From positions 1 through 28,473 of the forward strand of contig URQX01000006.1 in the NCBI GenBank assembly GCA_900550175.1: a stretch of 28,473 bases of DNA, given 5' to 3'. Below are positions 7,921-16,628 of this stretch, piece after piece (position 1 is the stretch's first letter; each line of letters begins with the position of its first letter). The notes under the pieces are model-generated. The model ran no database searches, was not told where the DNA came from, and was given only the letters and a program-made list of their open reading frames with translations. Source of the DNA: an uncultured Veillonella sp. Lineage in GTDB: Bacteria > Bacillota > Negativicutes > Veillonellales > Veillonellaceae. A program made the position numbers and the translations under genes.

Positions 7921-9471
7921 CTATAACTGATTCGATTGGAAAAATTCTTTCGCTGCTTTTAATCGCCCTCGCTCACAAGAGACTTGTAGTTCATCACCTG
8001 GTTCAAGTTTAACATCCCCTAACGGCACAATATATGTTCCATTGCGACGAATACTTACGATGAGTGTCCCATCTGGCAAGGCCAAGTCTTGTAATTGTAC
8101 ATCTGTATAGTTTGCCACTACAGGTACCTTCGTTTGGAAGAAAGTTTGTACAGACTCTAAATTGTTTTGACCACTCATGGCTTGTAATAAGGAATCGTAA
8201 ATCGGTGGTTCTTTTAACAGCTCTGCCACAAGGTATGCCACCAGTGTAACGATACCGATGGCATAAATATTAGAGAAGCTATTCGTCATTTCAAGGACGA
8301 GCAAAATCGCCAAAATCGGGGTCCGCATAGCCGCCGCTAGCATACCGCCCATGGCGCAGATAACAAATTGCGGTACAAAATCAGGAGAAATAATACCCAC
8401 AGATGAAAGCACGCTTTCACAAAAGGCACCTGCTGAGGCCCCTATAACGAGCATTGGCAAGAATATACCACCTTGTGCACCACTGCCATAGCAGAAGGTG
8501 GTAAGTAAAATCTTTCCTAATACGATGCCCCCTAAGAGCAATACGCCATGAGATTGAAAGGCTAGCTGCCCTACCAGATCATTGCCACCGCCCAAGAGAA
8601 GTTGCGAATCATAGCCGATAACGGCCACAGTCACAAAGGTAAGAGCTAATTTCAAGAATCGAGAGCATTTCAGCCATTCAAAGAATTTCTTAAATGCAAA
8701 GATCATGCGGCAGAATAACACCCCACAGAGCCCCATGATAACGCCCACCATAAGCAGTACAGGAAAATACTCAAAAGGAACCCCTGAGGTAACCGAAAAT
8801 CCAAGAGCGGGGTCGAGGCCAAAGATACTAACTGTAATATAGTTAGAAATCAATGTGGCCACAAAGGTGGGCACAACGAGGTACGGATAAAAGCTTTTAT
8901 GGACCTCTTCAAAGACGAACATAGCCCCCGATACGGGTGCACTAAAGGCAGCCGTTAAGCCCGCCCCTGCCCCAGCAGAGGTCAAGATACGCTGCTCACG
9001 CAGCCCTGAATTCATCCAGTAAGACACGATCTTACCGGCAGAGCCACCAATTTGTACGGCTGGACCTTCACGGCCTACAGAAAAGCCTGCAAACCCAGTC
9101 AATACACCACCAATCATCTTGGAGGCTAGCGTCCGATACGGTTTCATATCAAAGAGCCCTAGCATTTCCCCTTCGATTTGAGGAATACCAGAGCCACCAG
9201 ACAATGGAGCCCATGCAAGCAATCGATCTACGATAAAGGCAAAGATGACCATCATCACAAGCCAGCCTATGGCCCATTCCATGGTAATGCCATCCATCAA
9301 ACGCCAACGAATATGCTCTGACTCAAGGATTAAATAACGATATGTAGCACCACAAAAGCCTGCAATCACGCCCACAAGAGCGCCCTTCGCAATGAGCTCT
9401 GTTAACAACATACGATTCATGGACATATCTGCTAAGGTAGAACTGCGCTTATTAAATTTCCATAGCCTCAT
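7921..9471 (-). CDS. ClC-family chloride transporter with RCK_C domain
   Basis: A 516-residue ClC protein. The ion-path signatures are intact: GSGIP (93-97), GREGP (133-137, with the gating glutamate E135) and GIFLP (335-339). FEEV near 187-190 keeps the inner glutamate that marks H+/Cl- exchangers in E. coli ClcA, so exchange rather than a channel is likely. About residues 440-510 form a TrkA_C/RCK_C-like domain that probably binds a regulatory ligand. The start at 9471 follows AGGAGG by six bases; a GTG start at 9507 would place that ribosome site inside the gene. A promoter lies at 9537-9565. Possible operon with the TSUP gene downstream. Confidence 0.88.
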   Translation of the reverse strand: MRLWKFNKRSSTLADMSMNRMLLTELIAKGALVGVIAGFCGATYRYLILESEHIRWRLMDGITMEWAIGWLVMMVIFAFIVDRLLAWAPLSGGSGIPQIEGEMLGLFDMKPYRTLASKMIGGVLTGFAGFSVGREGPAVQIGGSAGKIVSYWMNSGLREQRILTSAGAGAGLTAAFSAPVSGAMFVFEEVHKSFYPYLVVPTFVATLISNYITVSIFGLDPALGFSVTSGVPFEYFPVLLMVGVIMGLCGVLFCRMIFAFKKFFEWLKCSRFLKLALTFVTVAVIGYDSQLLLGGGNDLVGQLAFQSHGVLLLGGIVLGKILLTTFCYGSGAQGGIFLPMLVIGASAGAFCESVLSSVGIISPDFVPQFVICAMGGMLAAAMRTPILAILLVLEMTNSFSNIYAIGIVTLVAYLVAELLKEPPIYDSLLQAMSGQNNLESVQTFFQTKVPVVANYTDVQLQDLALPDGTLIVSIRRNGTYIVPLGDVKLEPGDELQVSCERGRLKAAKEFFQSNQL

Positions 9472-9536
9472 ACCATTCCTCCTCAGCATTAACCAAAATT
9501 TAAACACTCATACACGAACTATGTATTCATATCCTT

Positions 9537-9565
9537 AGTATACTTATGTAAACCACCATTTTCAA
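9537..9565 (-). promoter_or_regulatory. Promoter of the ClC gene
   Basis: On the minus strand TTGAAA (9565-9560), a 17-base spacer and TATACT (9542-9537). It lies 66 to 94 bases before the ATG. Confidence 0.6.
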
Positions 9566-9628
9566 GAAACGATTACATACAATGTCAATTATATAATTAC
9601 AAGACAAGACAACACTACAAACGCAAAG

Positions 9629-9656
9629 CTAGCCACCTCTAACACGAGATGGCTAG
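9629..9656 (-). terminator. Terminator of the iron-type alcohol dehydrogenase gene
   Basis: Stem 9629-9639 with 9646-9656 and a 6-base loop. Read on the minus strand all 11 pairs form, including one U-G; on the plus strand that pair is a C-A mismatch. This favours the minus strand, although the plus side has the better T run. Confidence 0.7.
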
Positions 9657-9692
9657 TTTTGATTAGGTTATTTAGATAAGCCCTAAAATTCC

Positions 9693-10844
9693 TTAAAATA
9701 TGGATTCGTAAATGCCGATGATTTCTTCCATAGATGCATCTCGTGGGTTACCAGGTGTACATGCATCGTTGAAAGCAGATTCAGCGAGGAATGGAATGTC
9801 TTCACGTTTCACGCCCGCTTCGCTAAGGGATTTAGGAATACCTACATCATCAGCTAATGTTTGGATTACATCGATAGCTGCTTGACGATATGTTTCTTGA
9901 TCCATTCCGTCTACATCAGGAATGCCCATAACGCGAGCAATTTCACGATATTTCTCGCCTGTTGCAGGAGCATTGAATTTTAACACTGCTGTTAACAACA
10001 TGGCACAAGCTTTACCATGAGGGATATCATACACAGCACTCAATGGATGCGCCATGGAGTGAACAATGCCGAGGCCTACGTTGGAGAATCCCATACCTGC
10101 AATATATTGACCAAGGGACATAGATTCACGGCCTGCGAAGTCACCAGCCACGGCGCTACGCAAGGAGCGACCGATAATTTCAATAGCTTTCAAATGAAGC
10201 ATATCCGTAAGTTCCCATGCACCTTTTGTAATGTAACCTTCTACGGCATGCACGAGGGCATCCATACCGGTAGATGCGCAAAGACCAGTTGGCATCGATG
10301 CGGACATATCAGGATCTACAATGGCTACGATTGGTATGTCATGAGGGTCAACACAAACGAATTTACGGTTCTTTTCAACATCTGTAATAACGTAGTTAAT
10401 AGTAACCTCTGCCGCCGTACCAGATGTGGTAGACACAGCAATAATCGGCAAGCATGGATGTTTCGTAGGTGCCACCCCTTCAAGGCTACGCACATCGCTG
10501 AACTCAGGGTTCGTCACAATTGTAGCAATAGCCTTACTTGTATCGATAGCACTGCCACCGCCTACAGCAACGATAGCTTCAGCACCTGCCGCCTTACAAG
10601 CAGCCACACCAGATGTTACGTTTTCAATCGTTGGATTCGGCTTAATATTATCATATACATCGTAAGCAATGCCTGCCGCATCAAGAAGATCTGTTACCTT
10701 TGTAGCCACCTTAAACTCAAATAGATCAGGTGTAGACGTAACGAGGACCTTTTTAAAATGGCGATTCTTAATTTCGTTCACAATCTCCTGAATCGCCCCT
10801 TGTCCAAAATAGGACGTTCCGTTCAACATAATTCTCCGAGCCAT
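9693..10844 (-). CDS. Iron-containing alcohol dehydrogenase
   Basis: A 383-residue group III (iron-type) alcohol dehydrogenase, which interconverts primary alcohols or diols and aldehydes with NAD(P). The nucleotide motif GGGS with the following Asp is at 95-101. Likely metal ligands are D194, H198, H261 and H275, spaced as in E. coli FucO (196, 200, 263, 277). The sequence cannot tell butanol, propanediol or lactaldehyde activity apart. Two in-frame ATGs compete: 10850, only three bases after AGGAG, and 10844, nine bases after it; I prefer 10844. Flanked by terminators on both sides, so it is monocistronic. Confidence 0.85.
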   Translation of the reverse strand: MARRIMLNGTSYFGQGAIQEIVNEIKNRHFKKVLVTSTPDLFEFKVATKVTDLLDAAGIAYDVYDNIKPNPTIENVTSGVAACKAAGAEAIVAVGGGSAIDTSKAIATIVTNPEFSDVRSLEGVAPTKHPCLPIIAVSTTSGTAAEVTINYVITDVEKNRKFVCVDPHDIPIVAIVDPDMSASMPTGLCASTGMDALVHAVEGYITKGAWELTDMLHLKAIEIIGRSLRSAVAGDFAGRESMSLGQYIAGMGFSNVGLGIVHSMAHPLSAVYDIPHGKACAMLLTAVLKFNAPATGEKYREIARVMGIPDVDGMDQETYRQAAIDVIQTLADDVGIPKSLSEAGVKREDIPFLAESAFNDACTPGNPRDASMEEIIGIYESIF

Positions 10845-10865
10845 ATACATTCACTCCTAACAAAA

Positions 10866-10915
10866 AATAAACCGATAGAGAATAACTATACTAAGTAATT
10901 CTCTATCGGTTTATT
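10866..10915. terminator. Strong terminator after the NagZ-like gene
   Basis: An 18-bp perfect stem (10866-10883 with 10898-10915) with a 14-base loop, followed on the minus strand by TTTTTT. It lies between the NagZ-like gene and the alcohol dehydrogenase gene, so it isolates the latter from readthrough. Confidence 0.85.
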
Positions 10916-11048
10916 AAAATCCTTGAAGCTGTGTTATGTATACACTATATAATCATTGTAATATTTCGTTTTCTCATCAAGCGTAATAGGGAATCTAAAG
11001 ACTTAAACGGCTTAGACATAAGTCCCGCCTACAAGCAAAACAAATAGC

Positions 11049-12197
11049 CTAAGAAATTTTACTCATCTTCATAAGCAAGATTCGTTTCACAGATTCATCG
11101 AGTCGTTCTTTAGAGATACGACCATCTTTTACAGCTTTCATAAGGCCATTATATGCCTCTTGCATGTGTTCGTACTCATGGCATACAAGCAAGATATCGC
11201 TGCCAGCCAAAATAGATTGAACCGCCATATCACCGAAGGTGTAATGTTTAGCAAGCGCGCCCATGTCCATATCATCCGTTACAACAACGCCGTTATAGCC
11301 CATATCCTTGCGCAACCAGTCTGTAATGATGGCTTTAGATAGGCTAGATGGATGGTCTGGATCAATTTTAGGATACATCGCATGAGACACCATAATTGCA
11401 TATGTATTCGGTTTAGACTGCTTAATGAGATCTACAAATACCTTCGTATCTTCATTCAACAAAGTCTCTTTAGACACTTGTACAACACTAGTATCAGCAT
11501 GTAAATCGACGTCTGTTTTACCAATACCTGGGAAGTGTTTGTAAGAATACCACAAGCCCGCTTCATCATAGGCCTTGCCTACTGCACTGGCATAGCGTAC
11601 GGCCTCATCAGGGTTCGTACTAAAGGAACGGCCATAGGTCAAGCCCAAGTCCGCTACAGGAGCAAAATTAATATTGAATCCCAGGCCTTTAAGTTCTGTA
11701 CCAGACTGTTTTGCCAAGGATACCGCTTGTTCAATAGGTTCCTTGCCTAACTCTTCTGCAGGAGGAACCTTGATGAGCTGATCCTCCATGCGCGCCACAG
11801 CACCACCCTCTTGGTCGATACCGATGAACAATGGCGTTAAACCGGCGCTTTTACCAGTTTTATTAATGTCCGCAATCAACGATTTCACTTGATCTTTGGA
11901 CTCCATATTGCGGTCAAACAAGATAATGCCGCTCACGCGGTACTCATTGAGCATAAACTTCGCATCATCATTCAAGGTCTTGCCGTGGATGCCAATCATC
12001 AACAATTGCCCCACCTTGTCTGCATCAGACATATTAGCTACTAATTTATCCACCTTTTCCTCTGGTGAAAGCTTGCTCTGTGCCACAGACTCATAGGTTA
12101 CAGGCTCAGCCTTAGAAGTAAATGGATTATGTAAACCGCAACCCGTTGTAAGCGCCAACGCGCCGATCATCGTAGCTGCCACGATACGTCGAAACAT
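11049..12197 (-). CDS. NagZ-like glycoside hydrolase family 3 lipoprotein
   Basis: A 382-residue GH3 beta-N-acetylhexosaminidase-like enzyme, a family that removes GlcNAc from peptidoglycan fragments. The signal peptide ends at LTTGC (Cys20), suggesting a lipoprotein facing the periplasm, as in Gram-positive NagZ and unlike the cytosolic E. coli enzyme. The signature region is KHFPGIG (220-226) followed by D229, D231 and H233; the D-x-H pair that acts as general acid is present. The nucleophile segment VVTDDMDMGA gives D308 as the probable catalytic Asp. The usual second His of KHFPGHG is Ile here. The ATG at 12197 follows GGAGG by five bases; the longer TTG start reads through that site. Confidence 0.82.
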   Translation of the reverse strand: MFRRIVAATMIGALALTTGCGLHNPFTSKAEPVTYESVAQSKLSPEEKVDKLVANMSDADKVGQLLMIGIHGKTLNDDAKFMLNEYRVSGIILFDRNMESKDQVKSLIADINKTGKSAGLTPLFIGIDQEGGAVARMEDQLIKVPPAEELGKEPIEQAVSLAKQSGTELKGLGFNINFAPVADLGLTYGRSFSTNPDEAVRYASAVGKAYDEAGLWYSYKHFPGIGKTDVDLHADTSVVQVSKETLLNEDTKVFVDLIKQSKPNTYAIMVSHAMYPKIDPDHPSSLSKAIITDWLRKDMGYNGVVVTDDMDMGALAKHYTFGDMAVQSILAGSDILLVCHEYEHMQEAYNGLMKAVKDGRISKERLDESVKRILLMKMSKIS

Positions 12198-12295
12198 ATA
12201 TACCTCCAAAATCTCTAAAAAGTATTATGTATAGTATATCAAATAATAAAGACAACCCCAAAACGCCAATACATCTAGTCCTGCGTTAGCGCAAA

Positions 12296-12354
12296 AAAGA
12301 CTATTACCCAAAACCTACGAATATATACCGTATTGGTTTGAAGTAATAGTCTTT
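12296..12354 (-). terminator. Terminator of the BFD-like gene
   Basis: A 12-bp outer stem (12296-12307 with 12343-12354) plus a weaker inner CAAACC/GGTTTTG helix. On the minus strand it ends in TTTTTT. Confidence 0.7.
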
Positions 12355-12379
12355 ATATGAGTTAAGGGCAAACTTACGC

Positions 12380-12430
12380 TTAAATTTTGCTTGTACTTAA
12401 CTTTTGCTTATCCTTAAATTTTACCTTGCT
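12380..12430. repeat. 17-base tandem repeat, three copies
   Basis: Three successive imperfect copies of a 17-base unit of the form CTTAA-TTTTGCTT--. The last copy overlaps the stop codon and final codons of the BFD-like gene. No function is apparent. Confidence 0.6.
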
Positions 12431-12647
12431 CCTTCATTTCTGCTAAAAGCTTTACGATGCGAGGGCCACAGCCTTTGCCACCGCAAGCGCCTGTGCCGGC
12501 ACGAGTTGCTTCTTTTACTTCAGGAAATGTATGAGCACCATTCAAAATGGCTTCTTTAATCGTTTTACGTGTAATGCTACGGCAGGTACACACCTTTGTA
12601 AGCTTATCCAGAATTGCCTCTGGCACTTGGTTTTCTTCAAAATCCAT
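12414..12647 (-). CDS. BFD-like [2Fe-2S]-binding protein
   Basis: A 77-residue protein whose four cysteines are spaced as in the BFD-like (bacterioferritin-associated ferredoxin) domain: VCTCRSIT near residues 20-27 and GACGGKGCGP near 54-63. This fold holds a [2Fe-2S] cluster and appears in BFD, NifU middle domains, nitrite reductases and some amino-acid oxidases. As a free-standing protein it may be an electron carrier or iron-handling factor. No bacterioferritin or oxidase is adjacent, so the partner is unknown. The ATG at 12647 follows GAGG by seven bases and removes a seven-residue extension. Confidence 0.75.
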   Translation of the reverse strand: MDFEENQVPEAILDKLTKVCTCRSITRKTIKEAILNGAHTFPEVKEATRAGTGACGGKGCGPRIVKLLAEMKEQGKI

Positions 12648-12886
12648 ATATATTCCTCTTCTATTCACTTGAATCTCTCTATACTAACTTATATACAGTG
12701 TCTATATACTTATAGTATTAAATACTTCATTATATAGTATGTAGCACTGCTTTATATACGATATACTAGAATACTAATATATCGAAAATTTACGATTTCT
12801 ATCTCTAGTATATCATACTTATCGAATTATATCGATACTTTTTAATATAGTGAGGAAGAGGGACTAAAGTCCTTACAGTATAGCAC

Positions 12887-13519
12887 TTACAAAATAACGC
12901 TTACGATACGCTCAAACAACTGCAAAATAGTTTGTTGTAATGGAATGAAAATCTTACTAGCAATTGGTGTATTAAGTACTAAGATGAGCAAAATCAAACT
13001 TACAAAACTTAAACGTTCCAACGTAAATTGCCAGCTCCCAGGCAATAGACTTGTAATAATACGACTGCCATCTAGTGGTGGTATTGGCATCATATTAAGA
13101 ATAGCAAAATTGATATTATATACGACAATCAGTGTCAGTATTAATTCTAATGATTCATTCGTCAACAAGCCATAACTTTCAAGAAAACGAAGGGCTAAAT
13201 ACCCCAAAAAGGCCATCAACACATTAGATGCTGGTCCCGCAATAGAAACTAAAGTAGAATCCGTACGAGGATCACGGAAATTAGATGGATTAACCATTAC
13301 TGGCTTAGCCCAACCAAATCCACCAACAAGGAAGGCTATAGAGCCAATTAAATCAAGATGTGCCACGGGATTCAATGTTAATCGCCCCATAGAGCGCGGC
13401 GTAGAATCACCGAGCATATCAGCTACCTTAGCATGAGCAAATTCATGTCCTGCAGCCGCGATGATAAGCGCTGGTATAGACGCTAAAATCATCGTTAAAC
13501 TAATACCAGAAAATAACAT
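12887..13519 (-). CDS. Site-2 protease family membrane peptidase (M50)
   Basis: A 210-residue intramembrane zinc metalloprotease of the compact M50 type. HEFAH at 25-29 is the HExxH zinc motif in a hydrophobic helix, and NMMPIPPLDG (142-151) supplies the third ligand, D150. There is no PDZ domain, so it belongs with the short RseP/SpoIVFB-like group of unknown substrates rather than classic sigma-factor-releasing RseP. GGAGT five bases before the ATG supports the start. It begins nine bases after the stop of the carboxymuconolactone-decarboxylase-like gene, so the two are very likely one operon. Confidence 0.85.
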   Translation of the reverse strand: MLFSGISLTMILASIPALIIAAAGHEFAHAKVADMLGDSTPRSMGRLTLNPVAHLDLIGSIAFLVGGFGWAKPVMVNPSNFRDPRTDSTLVSIAGPASNVLMAFLGYLALRFLESYGLLTNESLELILTLIVVYNINFAILNMMPIPPLDGSRIITSLLPGSWQFTLERLSFVSLILLILVLNTPIASKIFIPLQQTILQLFERIVSVIL

Positions 13520-13528
13520 AGAACTCCT

Positions 13529-14299
13529 TTATTGTTTAGCTTCCCATGCGGTGTGGCCATCTTGAATGCAACGAAGGGCATTCAATGTACGAGGATAACC
13601 GATGTACGGCACGCATTGGGATGCGATATTAATCAAATATTGCTTACTGTTGCCTACGTTTAAATTGCCTTCTACGTGAGCCTCAAGTTGAGGTTCACAG
13701 CCACCTTGAGCCGCCAAGAAACAGAAGGTAATCATTTCACGATGGGCCACACTTAAACCTTTACGAGTGTAGTAGTCACCAAACATATTCGCAAGCCACT
13801 TATTGATGTGACGTGTCTCTTCAGGACCTTCGTGGTAAGAATTACGGATAGACTCACCAAAGATTTCAACCTGTTTCTCTACACCCTTTTCAAGGCGAGA
13901 TTCACTAGTGATTGTACTACGAGATGGATCTACAACAGTTTCCCCGCGATAGTCAAAAATCTTATTTGTGACCTTAAAGAATGTACGCACACGACCGATG
14001 CCAAGATATGGCACAGCTTGATAAAGAAGCTCTATTACTTCATCGGGAATCAAGCCAAAATTAAGTGCTGCTGGTAGCATCAACGCATATTCATCGACAG
14101 CAGATACACCCACTAATGTGGCAAGGATGGCCAAGAAACGATCCTTTGCAGGCACATTGCGACCCTCTTCGGTAATAACTTCATCAAATGCAAAATTATC
14201 AAACAATACTTCAAACTCAGGGTCGATATAACCTGCAGGGGCTGCAATATCAGGGAACATGCGCTCCGTATAGGCTTGAGCAAATTCAGATTTAGACAT
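13529..14299 (-). CDS. Carboxymuconolactone decarboxylase-like protein, two domains
   Basis: A 256-residue protein with two carboxymuconolactone-decarboxylase (AhpD-like) units: residues about 40-110 (PAKDRFLAILATLVG, then EYALMLPAALNFG) and about 170-245 (AHREMITFCFLAAQGG, then CEPQLEAHVEGNLNVG). The second keeps a Cys and a His spaced as C-(6)-H; the first has no Cys, and neither has the CxxC of true AhpD. Peroxidase or decarboxylase function is therefore uncertain. The ATG at 14299 follows GGAGG by six bases. First gene of an operon with the M50 protease. Confidence 0.75.
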   Translation of the reverse strand: MSKSEFAQAYTERMFPDIAAPAGYIDPEFEVLFDNFAFDEVITEEGRNVPAKDRFLAILATLVGVSAVDEYALMLPAALNFGLIPDEVIELLYQAVPYLGIGRVRTFFKVTNKIFDYRGETVVDPSRSTITSESRLEKGVEKQVEIFGESIRNSYHEGPEETRHINKWLANMFGDYYTRKGLSVAHREMITFCFLAAQGGCEPQLEAHVEGNLNVGNSKQYLINIASQCVPYIGYPRTLNALRCIQDGHTAWEAKQ

Positions 14300-14320
14300 A
14301 GGAAACCTCCATAAACAACA

Positions 14321-14350
14321 CTGGTGAAAGCCCAAAGGAGCTTTCACCAG
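14321..14350 (-). terminator. Hairpin terminator after the small secreted-protein gene
   Basis: A perfect 11-bp stem (14321-14331 with 14340-14350), loop of 8, followed on the minus strand by TGTTGTTTA. The T run is weak, so some readthrough into the following operon is possible. Confidence 0.6.
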
Positions 14351-14387
14351 CAATAGTTATGTAATTATTACGGCTTGCGCCATCAAA

Positions 14388-14786
14388 TTATAAAGCTGGG
14401 AAAGAGAAATCAGTGCCGTATACTTCTTTCCAAGCAGCTAAGAACATGTTGTATTCATTAGAACCAGGAGTGATTTGGTACGCTTGACCATCTGGAGAGA
14501 AACGATATACAGTATGCAAGCTTGGATGAACAATATATTTGAACAATGTAGCTTCGCCATATTGATTGTTATGCATATTCACTACATTGATGCCGAATAC
14601 ATAGTTACGGCTACTATCGATACCACTGAATTGGGATGCTTTATCAAAGAAGTATGTTTCAGAACCATTTGCACTGTTTGGAACCTCTGGATAGTTAGCT
14701 AAACCATTCCAGTTTGCTGCATTAGCAACACCACCAACTAATAATGTACCGACTAATACAAATGCACCTAATAAATTTTTATTCAT
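14388..14786 (-). CDS. Small secreted protein of unknown function
   Basis: A 132-residue protein with a clear signal peptide (MNKNLLGAFVLVGTLLVGG, then cleavage after VANA near residue 23), so it is exported to the periplasm or beyond. The mature part of about 110 residues has no cysteines and is rich in Asn and aromatic residues (YPEVPNSANGSETYFF). I do not recognise the family. The start at 14786 has AAAGGAGAG upstream and gives a normal signal peptide; a frame reaching 14819 would lack one. Monocistronic, with a terminator downstream. Confidence 0.65.
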   Translation of the reverse strand: MNKNLLGAFVLVGTLLVGGVANAANWNGLANYPEVPNSANGSETYFFDKASQFSGIDSSRNYVFGINVVNMHNNQYGEATLFKYIVHPSLHTVYRFSPDGQAYQITPGSNEYNMFLAAWKEVYGTDFSFPAL

Positions 14787-14947
14787 AATGCTCTCCTTTT
14801 TGCCTTTACGGCATCTCACGACAGGTCATGCTCTCACATGACCTCAGCACAATACGTTATATGTATAGTATATCACATTTTATGAAAATATTAGATATAT
14901 TAAATTACAGAATGTATGCATATGAGATCTTACTAGAGTACGCTACA

Positions 14948-15466
14948 TTAGCGCTTAAGCTTCTCTGCTGTTCTAGCATTAGCGTTATCGATTGCTTCTA
15001 ACAATTTGTTAAGCAACATACGCATTTGACGTGTTTCTTCAACGTCAAAAATCGGGCCTGCAGCTTCAGACAAGCGACGTGGTATATGAACTGCTTCATC
15101 ACGTAATGCTTTACCTGTATCAGTAAGGGTTACCATTACTACGCGTTCATCTTGGCGGCTGCGTTTACGCTTTAAGAATGCTTTTGCTTCTAATTTCTTT
15201 AAAAGTGGTGTTAATGTACCAGAATCAAGGCGCAATACTTGGCCTAGTTCTTTAACGGACAAATCACCATATTGCCACAATGCCATCATTACGATGTATT
15301 GAGTATATGTCAAATTTAACGGATCTAAGTGACTGCGATATGCATTAACAATTTCCTTCGCCACTACATAAAGTGGGAAGCTCAATTGGTTTTCTAATTT
15401 CATGTACTCTGCATCAGGTACGTCTTCTTTATGTTTGTAACCTTCGAGTACGCCAATTTCTGCCAT
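14948..15466 (-). CDS. OhrR/MarR-family transcriptional regulator lacking the redox cysteine
   Basis: A 172-residue winged-helix regulator. From MKLENQLSF onward it follows Bacillus OhrR closely: LNLTYTQY, ELGQVLRLDSGTLTPLLKKLE (recognition helix region) and the wing RSRQDERVV. OhrR senses organic peroxides through a cysteine in MKLENQLCF; here it is Ser and the protein has no cysteine at all. An N-terminal extension of about 20 residues precedes the conserved start. The ATG at 15466 is six bases after GGAGG. A matching palindrome and promoter lie just upstream, and a nitroreductase is divergently transcribed, so autoregulation and control of that gene are likely. Confidence 0.85.
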   Translation of the reverse strand: MAEIGVLEGYKHKEDVPDAEYMKLENQLSFPLYVVAKEIVNAYRSHLDPLNLTYTQYIVMMALWQYGDLSVKELGQVLRLDSGTLTPLLKKLEAKAFLKRKRSRQDERVVMVTLTDTGKALRDEAVHIPRRLSEAAGPIFDVEETRQMRMLLNKLLEAIDNANARTAEKLKR

Positions 15467-15494
15467 ATTCTACCTCCATATGCACACAATAATC

Positions 15495-15533
15495 TACAAA
15501 TTAATTGTACACAATTCTACAGTAAGCAGTCAA
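15495..15533 (-). promoter_or_regulatory. Promoter and OhrR-box-like operator of the regulator gene
   Basis: TTGACT (15533-15528), 18-base spacer and TACAAT (15509-15504) on the minus strand. The -10 overlaps TACAAATTAATTGTA (15495-15509), an inverted repeat with perfect TACAA/TTGTA arms that closely matches the Bacillus OhrR box. Binding here would block the promoter. Confidence 0.65.
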
Positions 15534-15554
15534 CGTAAAAAACCTACTTTGTCC

Positions 15555-15572
15555 ACAATTTTTTAAATTTGT
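15555..15572. promoter_or_regulatory. Possible second OhrR-like half-operator pair
   Basis: ACAATTTTTTAAATTTGT shows ACAA/TTGT arms and lies between the regulator promoter and the nitroreductase gene. It is a weak match and may be chance in AT-rich DNA. Confidence 0.25.
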
Positions 15573-15677
15573 CAATTAATTAATATATTTTTTCTTTTTT
15601 ATTAAAGAAACCAGTAGCTCTATAGAATTTATGGGCTAAAATCATTCTAAATTTCTTTCTAGATCTATGTCATGTAG

Positions 15678-15683
15678 TATAAT
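15678..15683 (+). promoter_or_regulatory. -10 element for the nitroreductase gene
   Basis: A perfect TATAAT 44 bases before the start codon. No good -35 hexamer is visible at the right distance, which would fit a regulated promoter. Confidence 0.45.
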
Positions 15684-15726
15684 AAAAGAAATTCTATATA
15701 AACCTGATTGATAGTAGGAGGCCTAT

Positions 15727-16317
15727 ATGAACACCTTAGAATGCATCAAAACTCGTCATAGTACACGTAAATTTAAAGCAGATCAAGTATCTCGTGAGCT
15801 TATAGACCAAGTACTAGACGCTGGCCGCCGTGCCCCATCTGGTGGTAATACACAATTGACACATTTTATGGTCATTACAAACCAAGACGTGCTCAATGAG
15901 CTAGTAACACTTGTACAAGAGGAATACGGCAAAATGCCGATTACAGAAAATACATTACCTTACATGGTGAATATCATTAAAATGTCTGCTGAAGGTAAAT
16001 TTGTATTTAACTATGGTGCACCGGCGCTCATCGTACTAGCAAGCCAAGCGAGCTATGCAAACAACTTTGCCGATGTATCTTGTGCAATGCAAAACATGAT
16101 GCTCGCTTGCAATGAGCTCGACCTTGGCAGCTGCTGGGTTAACCAAATCCGTCATCTTCAAGATAACGAACGCATCCAAGCGAAAATGCGTGAACTAGGC
16201 CTTAAAGAAGGTGAAAAAGTCTATGCTAGCCTTGCTATTGGCTATCCAGACTTACCAAACGGTCTTAACCGCCGCGAAATCGAAGCAAAAGGCTATCCTG
16301 TAACATATATTGATTAA
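15727..16317 (+). CDS. Nitroreductase family protein
   Basis: A 196-residue FMN-dependent nitroreductase-fold protein. RHSTRKF near residue 10 and RRAPSGGNTQ near 34 are the usual FMN phosphate and ring contacts, and the C-terminal LAIGYPDLP matches the family's closing segment. Such enzymes reduce nitro compounds, quinones or flavins with NAD(P)H; the natural substrate is unknown. AGGAGG (15716-15721) lies five bases before the ATG. It is divergent from the OhrR-like regulator and followed by a terminator, so it is probably the main target of that regulator. Confidence 0.85.
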   Translation: MNTLECIKTRHSTRKFKADQVSRELIDQVLDAGRRAPSGGNTQLTHFMVITNQDVLNELVTLVQEEYGKMPITENTLPYMVNIIKMSAEGKFVFNYGAPALIVLASQASYANNFADVSCAMQNMMLACNELDLGSCWVNQIRHLQDNERIQAKMRELGLKEGEKVYASLAIGYPDLPNGLNRREIEAKGYPVTYID

Positions 16318-16386
16318 TTGAGACTATAAAATCAATATATTTACGTACAGTATATAAATATATTCACAATTAATATACAACACAAA

Positions 16387-16439
16387 AGCGCTATCTATCC
16401 CACAACTCTAATTGAGTATCTATCGGAATAGATAGCGCT
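16387..16439 (+). terminator. Terminator of the nitroreductase gene
   Basis: A perfect 12-bp stem (16387-16398 with 16428-16439) enclosing a 29-base loop, followed by ATTTTATT. The long loop is unusual. Confidence 0.7.
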
Positions 16440-16613
16440 ATTTTATTGATTATATTACGCAAATGTATGAGCAATCATTCATGCCTCTTGATAATCAAAT
16501 GGATTTTTAAATATAAGATATTTTAATGTTCTACAACCTATGCGCTAAGCCCATAATGGTGCACCAAAATAACTATTTATCATAATTAAAAATAAAATAT
16601 AGTCGACTTTTAG

Positions 16614-16628
16614 TCATACATGGTATGA
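16614..16628. promoter_or_regulatory. Dyad upstream of glpT
   Basis: TCATAC-ATG-GTATGA is a perfect inverted repeat 31 bases before the start codon. It overlaps a possible -10 (TATGAT, 16624-16629), so a bound repressor would block transcription. The regulator is unknown. Confidence 0.4.

Noticed and set aside
10017..10724. 235-codon plus-strand frame opposite the alcohol dehydrogenase gene
   Set aside because: Antisense shadow of a confident enzyme gene with unnatural composition.
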